Origin: Holtermannia corniformis
Lineage: Eukaryota; Basidiomycota; Tremellomycetes; Holtermanniales
Direction: 5' to 3'
Assembly: GCA_001599935.1 (NCBI GenBank)
Contig: BCIJ01000003.1
Span: 634,926 to 698,925, forward strand
DNA length: 64,000 nt
Shown: piece by piece, positions 35,243 through 45,406 of the stretch
Layout of the letters: each line of letters starts with the position of its first letter
How positions within the stretch are numbered: the stretch's first letter is position 1
Notes under the pieces: model-generated
Databases searched by the model: none
Told to the model about the DNA's origin: nothing
The model's input: the letters and a program-made list of their open reading frames with translations, nothing else
Program-made: the position numbers and the translations under genes

Positions 35243-38200
35243 ATGGGCCTGGTCGACAAGCACTATAGCTTTGGCTCGGGGGAATCAGAGAACCAGCAAC
35301 CGCCGATGCGGCGCGAGAATCGGCCGGCCGCAAACGCCAATGTATCGCTCTCATTGCCGGCACTGCTACTCGTTGTACTATGGCTCGGCGCAACCACACT
35401 CTACAAGGCTGCATGGCCATTCCCTCGGGATCCAGGTAGTAAGGATCTTCCACCGTGGATCAAGTATGGTCAAGAACAGTGCTCTATCCTTGCTTCCCCT
35501 CCGCCGAGCTTCTCCCCTTTCACAGCCAGCCGCAAGGTCAACGAGCGATGGGCGCAGGAGTACCCCGATAGTGAGGACGCAGGGACATGGCTCAAGAACG
35601 CGACGCTCTGGACGGGTGAACAGGGCGGAAGCGAGGTCAAGCATGGTTGGGGTGTGTGGATCAAGGACGGCGTGATCCACAAGATTGGCAAGGAGAAGGA
35701 TGTGCAAGCTGCGATCGAAGAGACTCTCGGCAAGGGTGCTTTGCTGAAGGGCGATGGCAAAATCGAGCAGGTTGAGCTAGCGGGTAGCTGGCTTACCCCG
35801 GGTGTGCACTGCTGTGCTCTTCACAAGTCCGCGCTAATCGCTCCAAGGCATCGTCGACCTTCACTCACATCTCGCCGTCGACTCGTCACCCGAGCTACGC
35901 GGTGCAGATGACACCAACTCGCTCAAGTCACCTATCCTGCCGTATCTCCGCTCGCTTGACGGCTTCAACACTCATGACGCCGCGTTCAACCTCTCAATCG
36001 CAGGCGGGATCACCACTATGCTCGTGCTGCCAGGAAGCGCGGGCAACATTGGCGGCCAAGCCTATGTCTTCAAGCCGCGCAGAACTGGGGCCGAGACGCC
36101 AGACAGCATGGCTGTTGAACCGCCGTTTGCTATTGACGACGGGAAGAAGGGCCTGAAGGGGAACGGGACACTGGGCGGGTGGAAGCGCACTGGCAATTGG
36201 CGGCACATCAAGTGGGTCACGGATGGACATTGATGAGTCTAGCTAATCATCGCAAGGCACGCTTGCGGCGAAAATGCTCATCAGGGTGAGTGACTTGGCT
36301 GTGCCGACATAGTATAGACGCTGATTCATGCAGTGTACGGCAATGTGCGTCATTGCTCATCGCCATCTAGCCTGCACTGACGACTACAGACGCGCATGGA
36401 TTCTGCTTGGGACTTCCGACATGCTTACAACGAGGGCCGAAAACTCATCGCCGAGCAGGACAAGTACGTACTGTCTATCATACATATGACAATGCTCATC
36501 GTAACTAGGTGGTGCGCATCGCCCGCCACTCAGACGACGCCCTTCCCGGAGAACTTGGAATGGGAAGCACTCGCCGACGTCATCCGCGGCAAGGTCAAGG
36601 TCAAGTACGTCCGTCCAGGTCAGCAAAGCTGCGACGCTGATCCTTGGCTCAGCGTGCACTGCTATGAAACAACCGACCTCGACATGCTGATCCGCTTGAG
36701 CAATGAGTTCAAGTTCCCCATCGCAGCTGTACACCAGTGCGTGGCTTGTCGTCTACGGAGCAAAGGCTCATTGCCCTGTGACTCGTAGTGCTCATGAGGC
36801 ATATCTTGTCCCGGATCTGTTGAAGAAAGCCTACGGCCGTNCCCCGCCCGCCGTGGCAATCTTTGCCACTAACGCGAGGTAAGCAACAGCCCGCAACCTC
36901 CTTGTAGAACACATGCTGACGACATCCAGATACAAGTATGCATGGGTTGCTCTGACCTCTTTCGTCGCTAAACTCTACAGGCGCGAATCCTATCGCGGCA
37001 CCGAGTTTGCCGGCAAGATCCTCACCGATGCAGGCCTGGACGTCATGTACAAGGTGCGTCGCATGTATCAGTAATCGACGTGGCTGACAAGTCAGTCGGA
37101 TCATCCCGTTCTCGATAGCCGCTATTTGGTGTTCGAAGCCGCTCAGGTGAGTGCCGTCATGCGGTTGCATCGATCGAGAGTGACCAAGCGCTAGGGTCAT
37201 CACTATGGTCTCAACTGGACTTTGGCATTGTAAGTACACCTTTGGCGATGTGTTCGTTGAGAGCTGATTCAACTCGCGTATAGGAGCTCCGTGACGACCA
37301 GTGAGTATCGCGAGACCGGCGCGATGCGCACGACTGACGTCTTGCAAAGCCTCGGCCCGAGTGATGGGCATGGACCACCGGCTCGGTTACGTTCGTCCAG
37401 GATATGATGCCGGTGAGTCCTTTTGCTCCTCAATCGCCTCGCAATCTCACGCGCTCAGATCTCGTCGTGTGGGACTCTTTCCCGCTTGCTCTTGGCGCGA
37501 CCCCGAAACAGACCTATATCGACGGCATCCCACAGCTGGCGACGCCACATAGCGTCTCCAAGCCACACCTGCAAGCGATCCCAGCTGTAACCGAGGAAAG
37601 GTCGTTTGACGAGGAGGCTCAAGAGGCGATCGATACGCGCGGTGATCCCGACTTGAGGCCCAAGCGCACAGCCAAGAACATTGTGTTTCAAGGCGTTGAG
37701 CGTGTGTTTGCGCAGGCAGATGCCACAGTCGCAATCACCGAAGAGTTTGCAGACGGACGAGGGATCGTCGTCGTGCAAGATGGCGAGATTGTCTGCGCTG
37801 CGGTCGACTGCCCCGTCGAAGCCGGCCTCGACGTCGAGATTGTCGATCTCAAGGGTGGGACGCTAGCCCCTGGCTTGATCACGGTGGGAAGCTATCTTGG
37901 CTTGCGGGAGATTGCGCAGGAAAAGTCGACGGGCGATGGGGTGCGTGCGGCGTATCACGGGCTGCGTTCAGTGCTGATGGTGGACCGCAGACTGCTTACG
38001 ATCCATTGAGCGGTGGCGCTGATGTGATTGATGGGCTGGTCGTACGCGCGGTTGATGGGGTGCAATTCGGTGGCAAGGACGAGCTGTAGGTGGCGCCCCC
38101 AGCCAGTGACCATATGCTGACGGGCGATAGCCTCGCCCACCGTTCAGGGGTTACCACTGCCGTCGTGCACCCAATCTCATCCTCGTCAAGCCTAGTGCAC

Positions 38201-38982
38201 GGTCTATCCGTTGCCGTCTCACTCTCGGCCCCGCACGCACTCGCGCCAAACGCCATCCTGAGTTCCAGCGTGGCCCTTCACCTTTCCTTAGGCTCAGGCA
38301 AGGTCTCGACCTCGACCAAGATTGCCGCGCTGCGCAGGCTGCTGCAGGGCCGCAGCGAGGACAAGAGTGAGCTTGCGCATGTGTTCAAGAAGGCTGCCAG
38401 GGGTGAGGTCAGGCTCGTGGTGGCCACGCACAAGGCGGATGAGATTGCGGCGCTCGTGAGGCTCAAGCGCGAGATTGGCGGGTTGGAGATTACGGTGCTG
38501 GGTGGGCATGAATCGTGGCTGGTGCGTGCTGGTGTGAAGCAACGCCTTGTAAAAGCTCACACTCGCAGCTCGCCGACGAGCTCGCTGCCGCCGACATTGG
38601 TGTGATCGTATCCCCCGCACGCCCCTTCCCAGCCGACTGGTCGCGCCGTCGGATCCTTCCCGGCCCTCCCTTGACCGCACAGACACTGCCGTCGTACCTG
38701 CACGCGCACGGCGTCACCGTCGGTCTCGGCATCGACGAAGAGTGGGCCGCTCGCAACACCCGGTTCGAGGTCGCGTGGGCCCACGTCGCGGATCCCGACA
38801 CGATCAGCAAAAAGGACGCTGTGGCCTTTGCGAGCTCGAACCTTGAGAAGCTGCTTGGGCTCGAGCTTGGTGCGGACGGCAGGAAGCGGAGCCTGGTCGC
38901 GTATGAGGGTGACATGTTTGGGTTTGGAGGGCGGGTGCGTGCTGTGCGTGCCGAGGGCGGTGAGCGCTTTGAGCTGTACTAG
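35243..38982 (+). CDS. Membrane-anchored tandem amidohydrolase-superfamily protein
   Basis: Large protein of about 930 residues. A short cytosolic N-terminus is followed by one helix (LSLPALLLVVLWLGATTLY), so the rest is probably lumenal or extracellular. The first domain is a metal-dependent amidohydrolase: VDLHSHLAVD (metal HxH), GGITTMLVLPGS, a later VHCYETTDLDML, FPIAAVHHAHEAYLV and SDHPVLDSRYL (the aspartate). It ends RVMGMDHRLGYVRPGYDADL and VVWD, as in imidazolonepropionase-like enzymes. A second, weaker unit follows with VDLKGGTLAPGLITVGSYLG, AHRSGVTTAVVHP and GVIVSPARPFP. It resembles fungal proteins often placed in carbohydrate esterase family 9. The substrate is unknown. About twelve introns; one base at 36841 is N. 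Confidence 0.78.
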
Positions 38983-39395
38983 GCCCGATGGATGCCACTG
39001 TGCGGTGGTGGGCTGTGGGGTCCCCGCGTGGCTGCCGTAACTGCGGGGGCGGCTAGTGCGAGCGGGAGCATTTCCACGACTGCGACTATCAGATCACCAA
39101 GTCGCCCTGCACTCGCCCACTCTCTCCATTGTCAACGTCCCAGACAGCTCCACATCGCATCGTACACTCACAACAGAGCACTACAACAAAGGACGGTAGA
39201 AGCTCGGGTCGCGAGACCAACCGGACCCAGGTGAGTCCACTTGGGTCGCCCACGTTGGCTCCCCCACGACCACGCCCCACGCTGATCATGGAGACTGTCC
39301 TTGCGTTCCTCCTGCCATCGCCTACACCCTTTGCAGCCGCCTCGTCCCTCCCAGTAACTCGGCGAGACCGTGCATTGCCCCAGCTGAGCTTGACA
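38983..39395. other. Intergenic region upstream of the low-complexity gene
   Basis: 413 bases. A longer open frame from 39129 runs into the next gene, but its extra N-terminus is low complexity and has no support, so it is treated here as leader and promoter. Confidence 0.3.
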
Positions 39396-40446
39396 ATGAC
39401 GTCCCAACCGATCCCCATCTCCACCTCGGCATCAGGAGGCCACCAGCGCTCGCCCTCGTCCGACTCGGCCTCGCTCTCGCTGTCCCCTCAGACACCGTAC
39501 AGTGCCTCTGCTGCAAACTTCAACGCGTTCACCATGCCCACCCCGCGCAACCTCGCGACCTCACCCACGGCCGGTGGGGGGATCCTCCGCTGGGGGTTCC
39601 CAGGCAGTCTGGCCAAGAGCCCTGGTACCGCTCCGCAGGCTGCATTGCCGTCGCACGATGGCGGCGAAGCCAACGGACACGCCGTCAGGCAGGATCGTAG
39701 CGTCTCGATTGCGGTCGCCCAGGGGAACGGTGGAGGCGTACTGGGAGAGAAACAGGCAAGAGGCCAGGGCGTGCTCAGGCGGCTCAGCTTGGGTGGAGGC
39801 AGCTTTGCTAGGGTGAGTCCATGTGTGGATACGCGATCCGAGATGCGTCGGCTTCTCGTACGCGGTGGGGCGGGGCCATCGACCGCTGCGACTTCATATC
39901 GCATTACTGTCGCACTCGACTGCAAAGCACCAGAGCTGCTGAATCAGTCTTTGTCACGGACCTTCTGGCAGTGCGATCTCAATGTTCATGAGCTGTTCGA
40001 ATGTGAGATTAGGAGTTGCGTCTTCACTGGCCAGCTGCGAGGTGTCATGGCCGTCTTTCAGCACGACAATCTGCTCGGAGCTACTACCCCGCACCTCGTA
40101 CCAAGGCTTACACATCTACAGCCAACCTTCCTTTCACCGCCAAAGGGTCACCCGGCCGCGCTCGCCGACAGCCCACCGTCGACAGCTTGCCCGACCCCGA
40201 TCCCGGCGCCAACCACCGCCATTCCAACCACGACCAATGGTGCAGGCACCGAGCGCCCGCTCCCGTCTCCCGAGACGATCCGCCGTGCAGCCACGACAGG
40301 GCGTAGGCGACTGTCAGAGAACCAGGGCAGCAAGAAGCGCGGCGTGAGCCCGGTACGTCTACCCGCTCCCTTTCCCCTTTCTGCAAAGCTGACGGATCGT
40401 GATGTAGATGGGAGAGCGTATCCTGCGCGACCAGAGCCACTTTTAG
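39396..40446 (+). CDS. Conserved low-complexity fungal protein with C-terminal SPMGERIL motif
   Basis: Protein of about 225 residues rich in Ser, Pro, Thr and Gly. Short conserved blocks stand out: GGGILRWGFPGSLAKSPG, GQGVLRRLSLGGGSFAR, then after a 309-base intron (39813-40121) ETIRRAATTGRRRLSENQG and, after a final intron at 40354-40409, the C-terminus SPMGERILRDQSHF. Such basic RRxS blocks look like kinase sites (PKA/AGC) or 14-3-3 docking sites; fungal proteins ending in SPMGERIL-type motifs are known only as uncharacterised. The start at 39396 is the first ATG after the leader; an upstream in-frame ATG at 39129 is possible. Function unknown. Confidence 0.62.
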
Positions 40447-40778
40447 GCGTCGGCACGAGCACAAATGATACGACAACGACGAACGGCAAGTTGGCCTTGT
40501 ATTGGTATGGAGGGTCGCGCGCTTGTAGACTTGTGAAGAAGTGTCAAGAAGATGTATGTACGCACCTTGCTGGACGTACTTTACGATCCGTTATGGCGCT
40601 ACGTGGTCGTTGTCGCGCGGTGTGCGGCAGGAAGTTGGACACCTCCCTAGGACGCGGCACTGTGTGCAAACCCACGCAGTCTGCGACACTTCCATTGCGG
40701 CCACGACATGCATTGCCACAAGTTGAGCATCAGTCAACGCTCGAGACATCAAACAGTACGCCTAGCGCAAAACGTATC
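40447..40778. other. Convergent intergenic stretch
   Basis: 332 bases between two converging stops. No gene recognised. Confidence 0.3.
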
Positions 40779-41027
40779 CTAGTTCTGCCCATTGCCGTTC
40801 CCATCGGCCGCAGGGTCCGAGCCAAAAAAGTCTGGCGTCTTCATCCACCTCACCCTCGTCTTGTCCTTGACACACGTGAATTGTAACCCACTGACTACGG
40901 AGCCCGGCATCTGGGCGTACACCTCGATCGCATCCGAGATCTGCGTGCCCGAGCAATCTGCGGTATGTTCGTGATCTTTACCTGAAGGCGGGTCGAAGGT
41001 GTACTTGCTATAATCGACGGACGACAT
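40779..41027 (-). CDS. Small hypothetical protein
   Basis: Single open frame of 82 residues beginning MSSVDYSKYTFDPPSGKDHE, with a central segment QISDAIEVYAQMPGSVVSGL then FTCVKDKTRVRWMKTPDFFG and a Gly/Asn-rich end. It has normal amino-acid composition and a clear start, which argues for a real gene, and two cysteines that could pair. No signal peptide or membrane helix. No family recognised. Confidence 0.45.
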   Translation of the reverse strand: MSSVDYSKYTFDPPSGKDHEHTADCSGTQISDAIEVYAQMPGSVVSGLQFTCVKDKTRVRWMKTPDFFGSDPAADGNGNGQN

Positions 41028-41029
41028 TG

Positions 41030-41811
41030 TGGTCTCGTGCTCTATCTGATTTGGACACGCTGAGCGCAAGGCTCTGGGTAGATGTAACAAAGCCCGAATG
41101 GTGGAGAAGGCAGTGTCTGAATGGAAGACCGTCCATTGGATTTCGTAGACCGACTTTGCAAGCGGGCTTTATTGAATTGCAGTGGAGGCCTCGACGAGAA
41201 GATGATTTAGGGTCAGGCGCTGCGCGGAGATCTGTCCTGTGCTCCCGGTACAATCTAGTGCATGCGCGGCGCTTGCGGACACCATCCTGGTCGGTAAAGT
41301 GTAGCGCTGAGATGCGGTGGCAGCGTGAGCAACCTAGCTGCTGCACGGCGGGGTTCAGGAACAGTCGCGAGCGTCTCACCTGGAATTCGATAGCAGCGTC
41401 AGGTCGCTTGGCATGCTGCAAGGTGGCTCAAGTCAGCTGCCAGCTTCGATACCATACTGAAGCAGGCATCCTCGTGTGGCGGCACTGGCGTTCTCGGAGC
41501 CCCTGCAAAGTATAGTAGTGCACTGCGAGGGGAAGTCAAGAGTCTCGAGTCGGTGAATGGATGTCATTTGCAGGCGCGTAGAGACCTTCCTCTCACACGG
41601 ATCGCGATACACTTCAGTTGCCTTCTCGATCGACACCCCTCAGAAGCCGGCATCCTTTCATCCGCATCCAAGGTCCGGGAACGTCTTCGTCACCCCACCT
41701 GTGAGGAGCAGACCATCCGGGCTTCAGCCTTTGATGCATCGCCAATGATGATAGATCTATCCCATGGCAGCTGTCGCACTCGCCGTACAAGTCTTTGGCT
41801 TTAATGGCCAC
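41030..41811 (-). other. Possible unresolved gene with CxxC motifs
   Basis: Three consecutive minus-strand open pieces look partly coding. The first starts MAIKAKDLYGECDSCHGIDL and contains LKPGWSAPHRWGDEDVPGPW; the second contains LETLDFPSQCTTILC; the third contains NPAVQQLGCSRCHRISALHF. Paired CxxC motifs could be zinc sites, as in some fungal F-box or HET-type proteins, but I could not join the pieces by convincing splice sites, and no family is assigned. It may be a diverged gene, a fragment or chance. Confidence 0.25.
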
Positions 41812-42103
41812 CCAATTCGGCGACAGTCAAGTCCTCCGGTGCATCCGAGCGACGGACGGGCCCATTGCTTGCCTCCCAGAGATAGATTGGTTCCCCTTCG
41901 GTCCCATTTGGAAGATCAACGCTAGCGAGTCGCTCTGTCACATTCAACATGAACACAGGGAAGGTCACGGAAGACCGCGAAAGCAATGATCGGCTCAACT
42001 GATTCAGTGTCGGCGTCGTAGCACGGATCTATGCATATATAAGACAGACAAAGTGTAGGAATGGCAAGCGCGAACGTAAAAGGCAAGAGGTCGTAGAAAC
42101 GGA
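41812..42103. other. Intergenic stretch
   Basis: About 290 bases after the stop of the mucin-like gene. An AT-rich CATATATAAG sequence near 42033 could be a polyadenylation or promoter element. No gene recognised. Confidence 0.25.
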
Positions 42104-44653
42104 TCACCAAACGCGGGGCGCAGCAGCCGCACCAGGCGTGCTGCCGGTCCCGGCGGGACCCGTGCCAGCGCCGGCACTGACCATGCCATTAGCAGGGTAC
42201 TGGGCCATCTCGACGGGTTTGTGGTCTTCAGTGTCGCTGTCTGGGTTATCGTAGTAGCCTAGTGCGGTCGCGGACATGGCGTGGGCCGTTTGCGGAGGGT
42301 AAGAGTAGTCGTCTTCGTCGGCGAGGAAGTTTTGCGCGCGGCCAGAGGCAGTGTGATGTGAGCCGGTCGAGGCGGAGCGCGACTGTGGGGGTTAGCATCA
42401 GTGTCTGCTATGTGCGAAGGGGGTAACGGAGGGCCAACATCTCAAGGCCAGCTGGGTCCAAGCTTCCGCGAGAGAGAGCGCAATTCGCTCCTACTTGCCC
42501 AAGCTACTGTGACCTAGCAACCCGCGGCTACGTCGACGCCAGCGAACGTGGCGGGAGATATCACGTCCATTCGCGGATAGCGCGACGGTAGCCGGTTCAC
42601 AAGCCAGGCAACCGAACACACTCACCAAGTTGTTCGTCTCAAACCCATGCCCACCCGTCGGTCTCGCCGGCAGAGGATGGAAAGCCTCGGTGTCGCCATG
42701 CTTGTTCAGTTCAGGCCTACCAAATCAGCAACCCAGTCTGCCGCGCGAGTCGGGCAGAGACTCACCACCTGATGACCTCGTTCTCATCCTCCTCCCTCCT
42801 TCTCCTCGCGCGCCAGATCCCCAGCCCACAGAACACTAGGACCAACACGCCGACAATGACGCTGATGGCAATGATCGCACCGGTACTGATCCCGCCGTCC
42901 GAGTCTGTGCCGGCGTTGGAGGCTGCCGAGGAGGCGGACGATGACGGTTCGGCGGCGAGGGACGAGGTGGCACTGTCGGAATACGGGATCGTGAGGACTC
43001 TGGTGATAGTTTGCGCTTGGCCCGAGTCGTCGGTTGAGACGGAGAGGGCGCTGGGGTGTGTGAGCTCATGCAGTTGTACGGTGGGTATCAGAGTCAATTG
43101 TATTTGACCGTGCGGTCATCGTTCCTCGCACCACACCAATTGAACCTGTTGGGCGACAGGTACTATGGTTACAGAGCGTTCGAGGTACGAGGCCACGCCG
43201 CTGCTCTCACGTGAGACCAAGCAACAAACGAACAATCTATTAGGTCCTGCTGCTGGTACACCGCAAGACGCCAGTCGACGTATCTGTAATGTCCTTGTAG
43301 CGTTCAGCCGCTACAAGCGCACGGGGAATAATCGCTCGCGCTGGTACGCGCACTTGGCGATTTAGCACTCCATCTGCAGTACCCACGCCAGAACCTGTAT
43401 CGTCTGCCTCAAGGTCTCGAATCGGCGTGAGGGGTGTGTCGGCACCGTGAAATTTGTAGGCCAAGCAGGCCTGCGAGGTCGGCAAGTTAATCGAGGCAGC
43501 TGGCCCGACAGCGCGCTAACCGATCTAACAATCTGTTCGGTGTCCGATAGAGGGTCCAGTCCTGTCGCTGCACCTGGTCATAGCGGGACGGAGGCCGTTG
43601 ACGACTCAGCGCGGTAGAGGTCACAGGGGTCACGGAGCGTTGCCACACTGCAGCGCCTGAGCCTGCGGTGCGCCTCGCGTTCACCCGGTGCTGAGCGAAC
43701 TGTTTGCAGACCGGTCGAGGCAGCACACGTAACGGACGAGACAGCACGAGAAGAGTGTCGCGTGCCGTCTATCCTCTAGCTCAAAACAGTCGGTTGCACC
43801 GCCACACTACAGATCACAATGTCGCAGAGCTGCCGGTAACCGTCGTACCTACAGGTCTCGAAACGACCTGGTCACAGCGATCATCGCCGGCTCGTCTCCG
43901 AGTCAAAGTCGACATGTTACGCGACCGGTGCCAGGACGGAAGAGCAAGCTAGAACAGTTGGCCGCACCGCCACAGTGGAGATCAAAGTGACGCGTGTGCA
44001 CTCGCTGAACGGTCCGCCTCCAACGGCAATTGACACTCGTTGACCAAAGCGACTCACGTTGAAAACATGTCGTTGCCGGTATGGCTCGCCGAGGCTGTCG
44101 CACTGGCCGAAGCCGTTGCCGAGGCCGACTGGGATCCGGAACCAGAGAGCGAGTTTGAGCTCGAGCCTGTGATTGAGTTTGTGAATGATGAGATGGGTCC
44201 AGAGGCGGACGGTGCTGATGAGGCTGAGGCTGAGGGTGCAATGTCAGTACTGAAAGCCTAGCGGTGGACGGTGGCGACGCTGACCTGTCACGCTCGCACT
44301 CGAGACGGACACTGGGTCGCTAGTGGATGAGATGACTTGACTCTGTGATGGCGACGGTTCGTTTCCAGACTGCGAGCTAGCGGGCCCGAGCGTGGTCGAC
44401 GACGACGGCCGTGCGGTCGTGCTGCTAGCTGAACGGGTTGAAGACGCCGTATCGTCCTGTGAGGGTCAGCACGGCCTGGCGCAGGCAGGACGGGACGGCA
44501 AACCTCGTCCTCGTCATCGCCGATGCCTAGGATCCCTCGACGGTTTTGAGGTCGGTCCCGGTCACGACGGTGTTTGCCCGGTTGAGTGGGTGTGTGTGCC
44601 ATGGTCATTGTGGCTGTGAGCGAGAGCAGCAAGGCAAGGCCCAGAGGTCGCAT
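42104..44653 (-). CDS. Mucin-like single-pass membrane protein (cell-wall sensor type)
   Basis: Type I membrane protein. ATG at 44651-44653 opens a signal peptide (MRPLGLALLLSLTATMTMAH). A Ser/Thr-rich ectodomain follows (TASSTRSASSTTARPSSSTT, later SASATASASATASASHTG). One transmembrane helix (TGAIIAISVIVGVLVLVFCG) is followed by a basic stop-transfer (RARRRREEDENE) and a cytosolic tail with FHPLPARPTGGHGFETNNL, YSYPPQTAHAM and an Ala/Gly-rich end; TGA at 42104-42106. The layout resembles Wsc/Mid2-type wall-stress sensors but no WSC cysteine domain was found. Exons between 43100 and 44060 are unresolved; that part holds an imperfect duplication. Confidence 0.68.
43778..43995 (-). repeat. Imperfect duplication in the mucin-like gene
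   Basis: Two related blocks start at 43778 and 43947, 169 bases apart. They share the core GCACCGCCACA and flanking ACAGT(C/T)GG, then diverge. On the coding strand they read VAVQPTVL and VAVRPTVL, so part of the duplication is probably exon. Confidence 0.5.
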
Positions 44654-45406
44654 TGTGCGCCGCGTGTGAGGGTAGGATACGATAGGAGCGGTGCGAGCTC
44701 GCTGGTGATGGAGCGATGGACAGTGTTGTGGTTGGAGAGTGATCGAGTTTGCCGCCGCGATCCCAATCGAGTGCTGTAGCTGCACACGGTCCATCAGCCG
44801 CGGTTCCTTTCCACCCGGTCGTCAGTGTGGATGCATCGACTGACCTGGGATGATCTCGGTGCGGTGGCGGCCGTAAGGACAGTGGTCGCCAGCAGGACAA
44901 ACGAGTGACGGTGCGCGTTGCTTCAAAGGGACCCTCACCGACGCTCAACACTCAAAGGGGCGCGCCGTGCAATGTTTTAAGCGATGAAACGCAATATCAA
45001 CATTTTAAGCGGGCGGCAGGTCGTGTGCAGGACGACAGGACGATTCCAGGGTGGGACTGTAGAGTACTCTGGGATGGGAGGACCAGAGATCACGTAGACT
45101 AGGCTGGGTAAGAGCAGAGAGCGTTGCACTGGTTAAAGAGCCAGACCACGGCAAAGTCGCAAAAGGCATCACCGACTCGAGGCCGACCAACCCATCAAGC
45201 TAGCTAGCTCTCAAGCACAGCGTACAAGCTATGTAGTACTGATGCATGACCGAGCAGAGCACCAACTTGGCAGACCAAGCGTGGTCAGACTGCACCACCA
45301 GCGCGCGAGTGCCACACTGAGCGGGAGCAAATCGCGGTTGTTTGTCCGTGCACAGACTGCACCAACGCGTCGACTGAACCACTGTGCATCCTCGCCGTCA
45401 CTCAGC
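44654..45406. promoter_or_regulatory. Divergent promoter region, mucin-like gene and ING gene
   Basis: 753 bases between divergent starts. A GCTAGCTAGC palindrome-like run lies near 45199-45208. Open frames on both strands here lack family resemblance. No named site recognised. Confidence 0.35.

Noticed and set aside
39129..40886. Single 585-residue plus-strand frame
   Set aside because: It reads straight through the 309-base intron and the final exon border of the SPMGERIL gene and adds an unsupported low-complexity N-terminus and arginine-rich tail.
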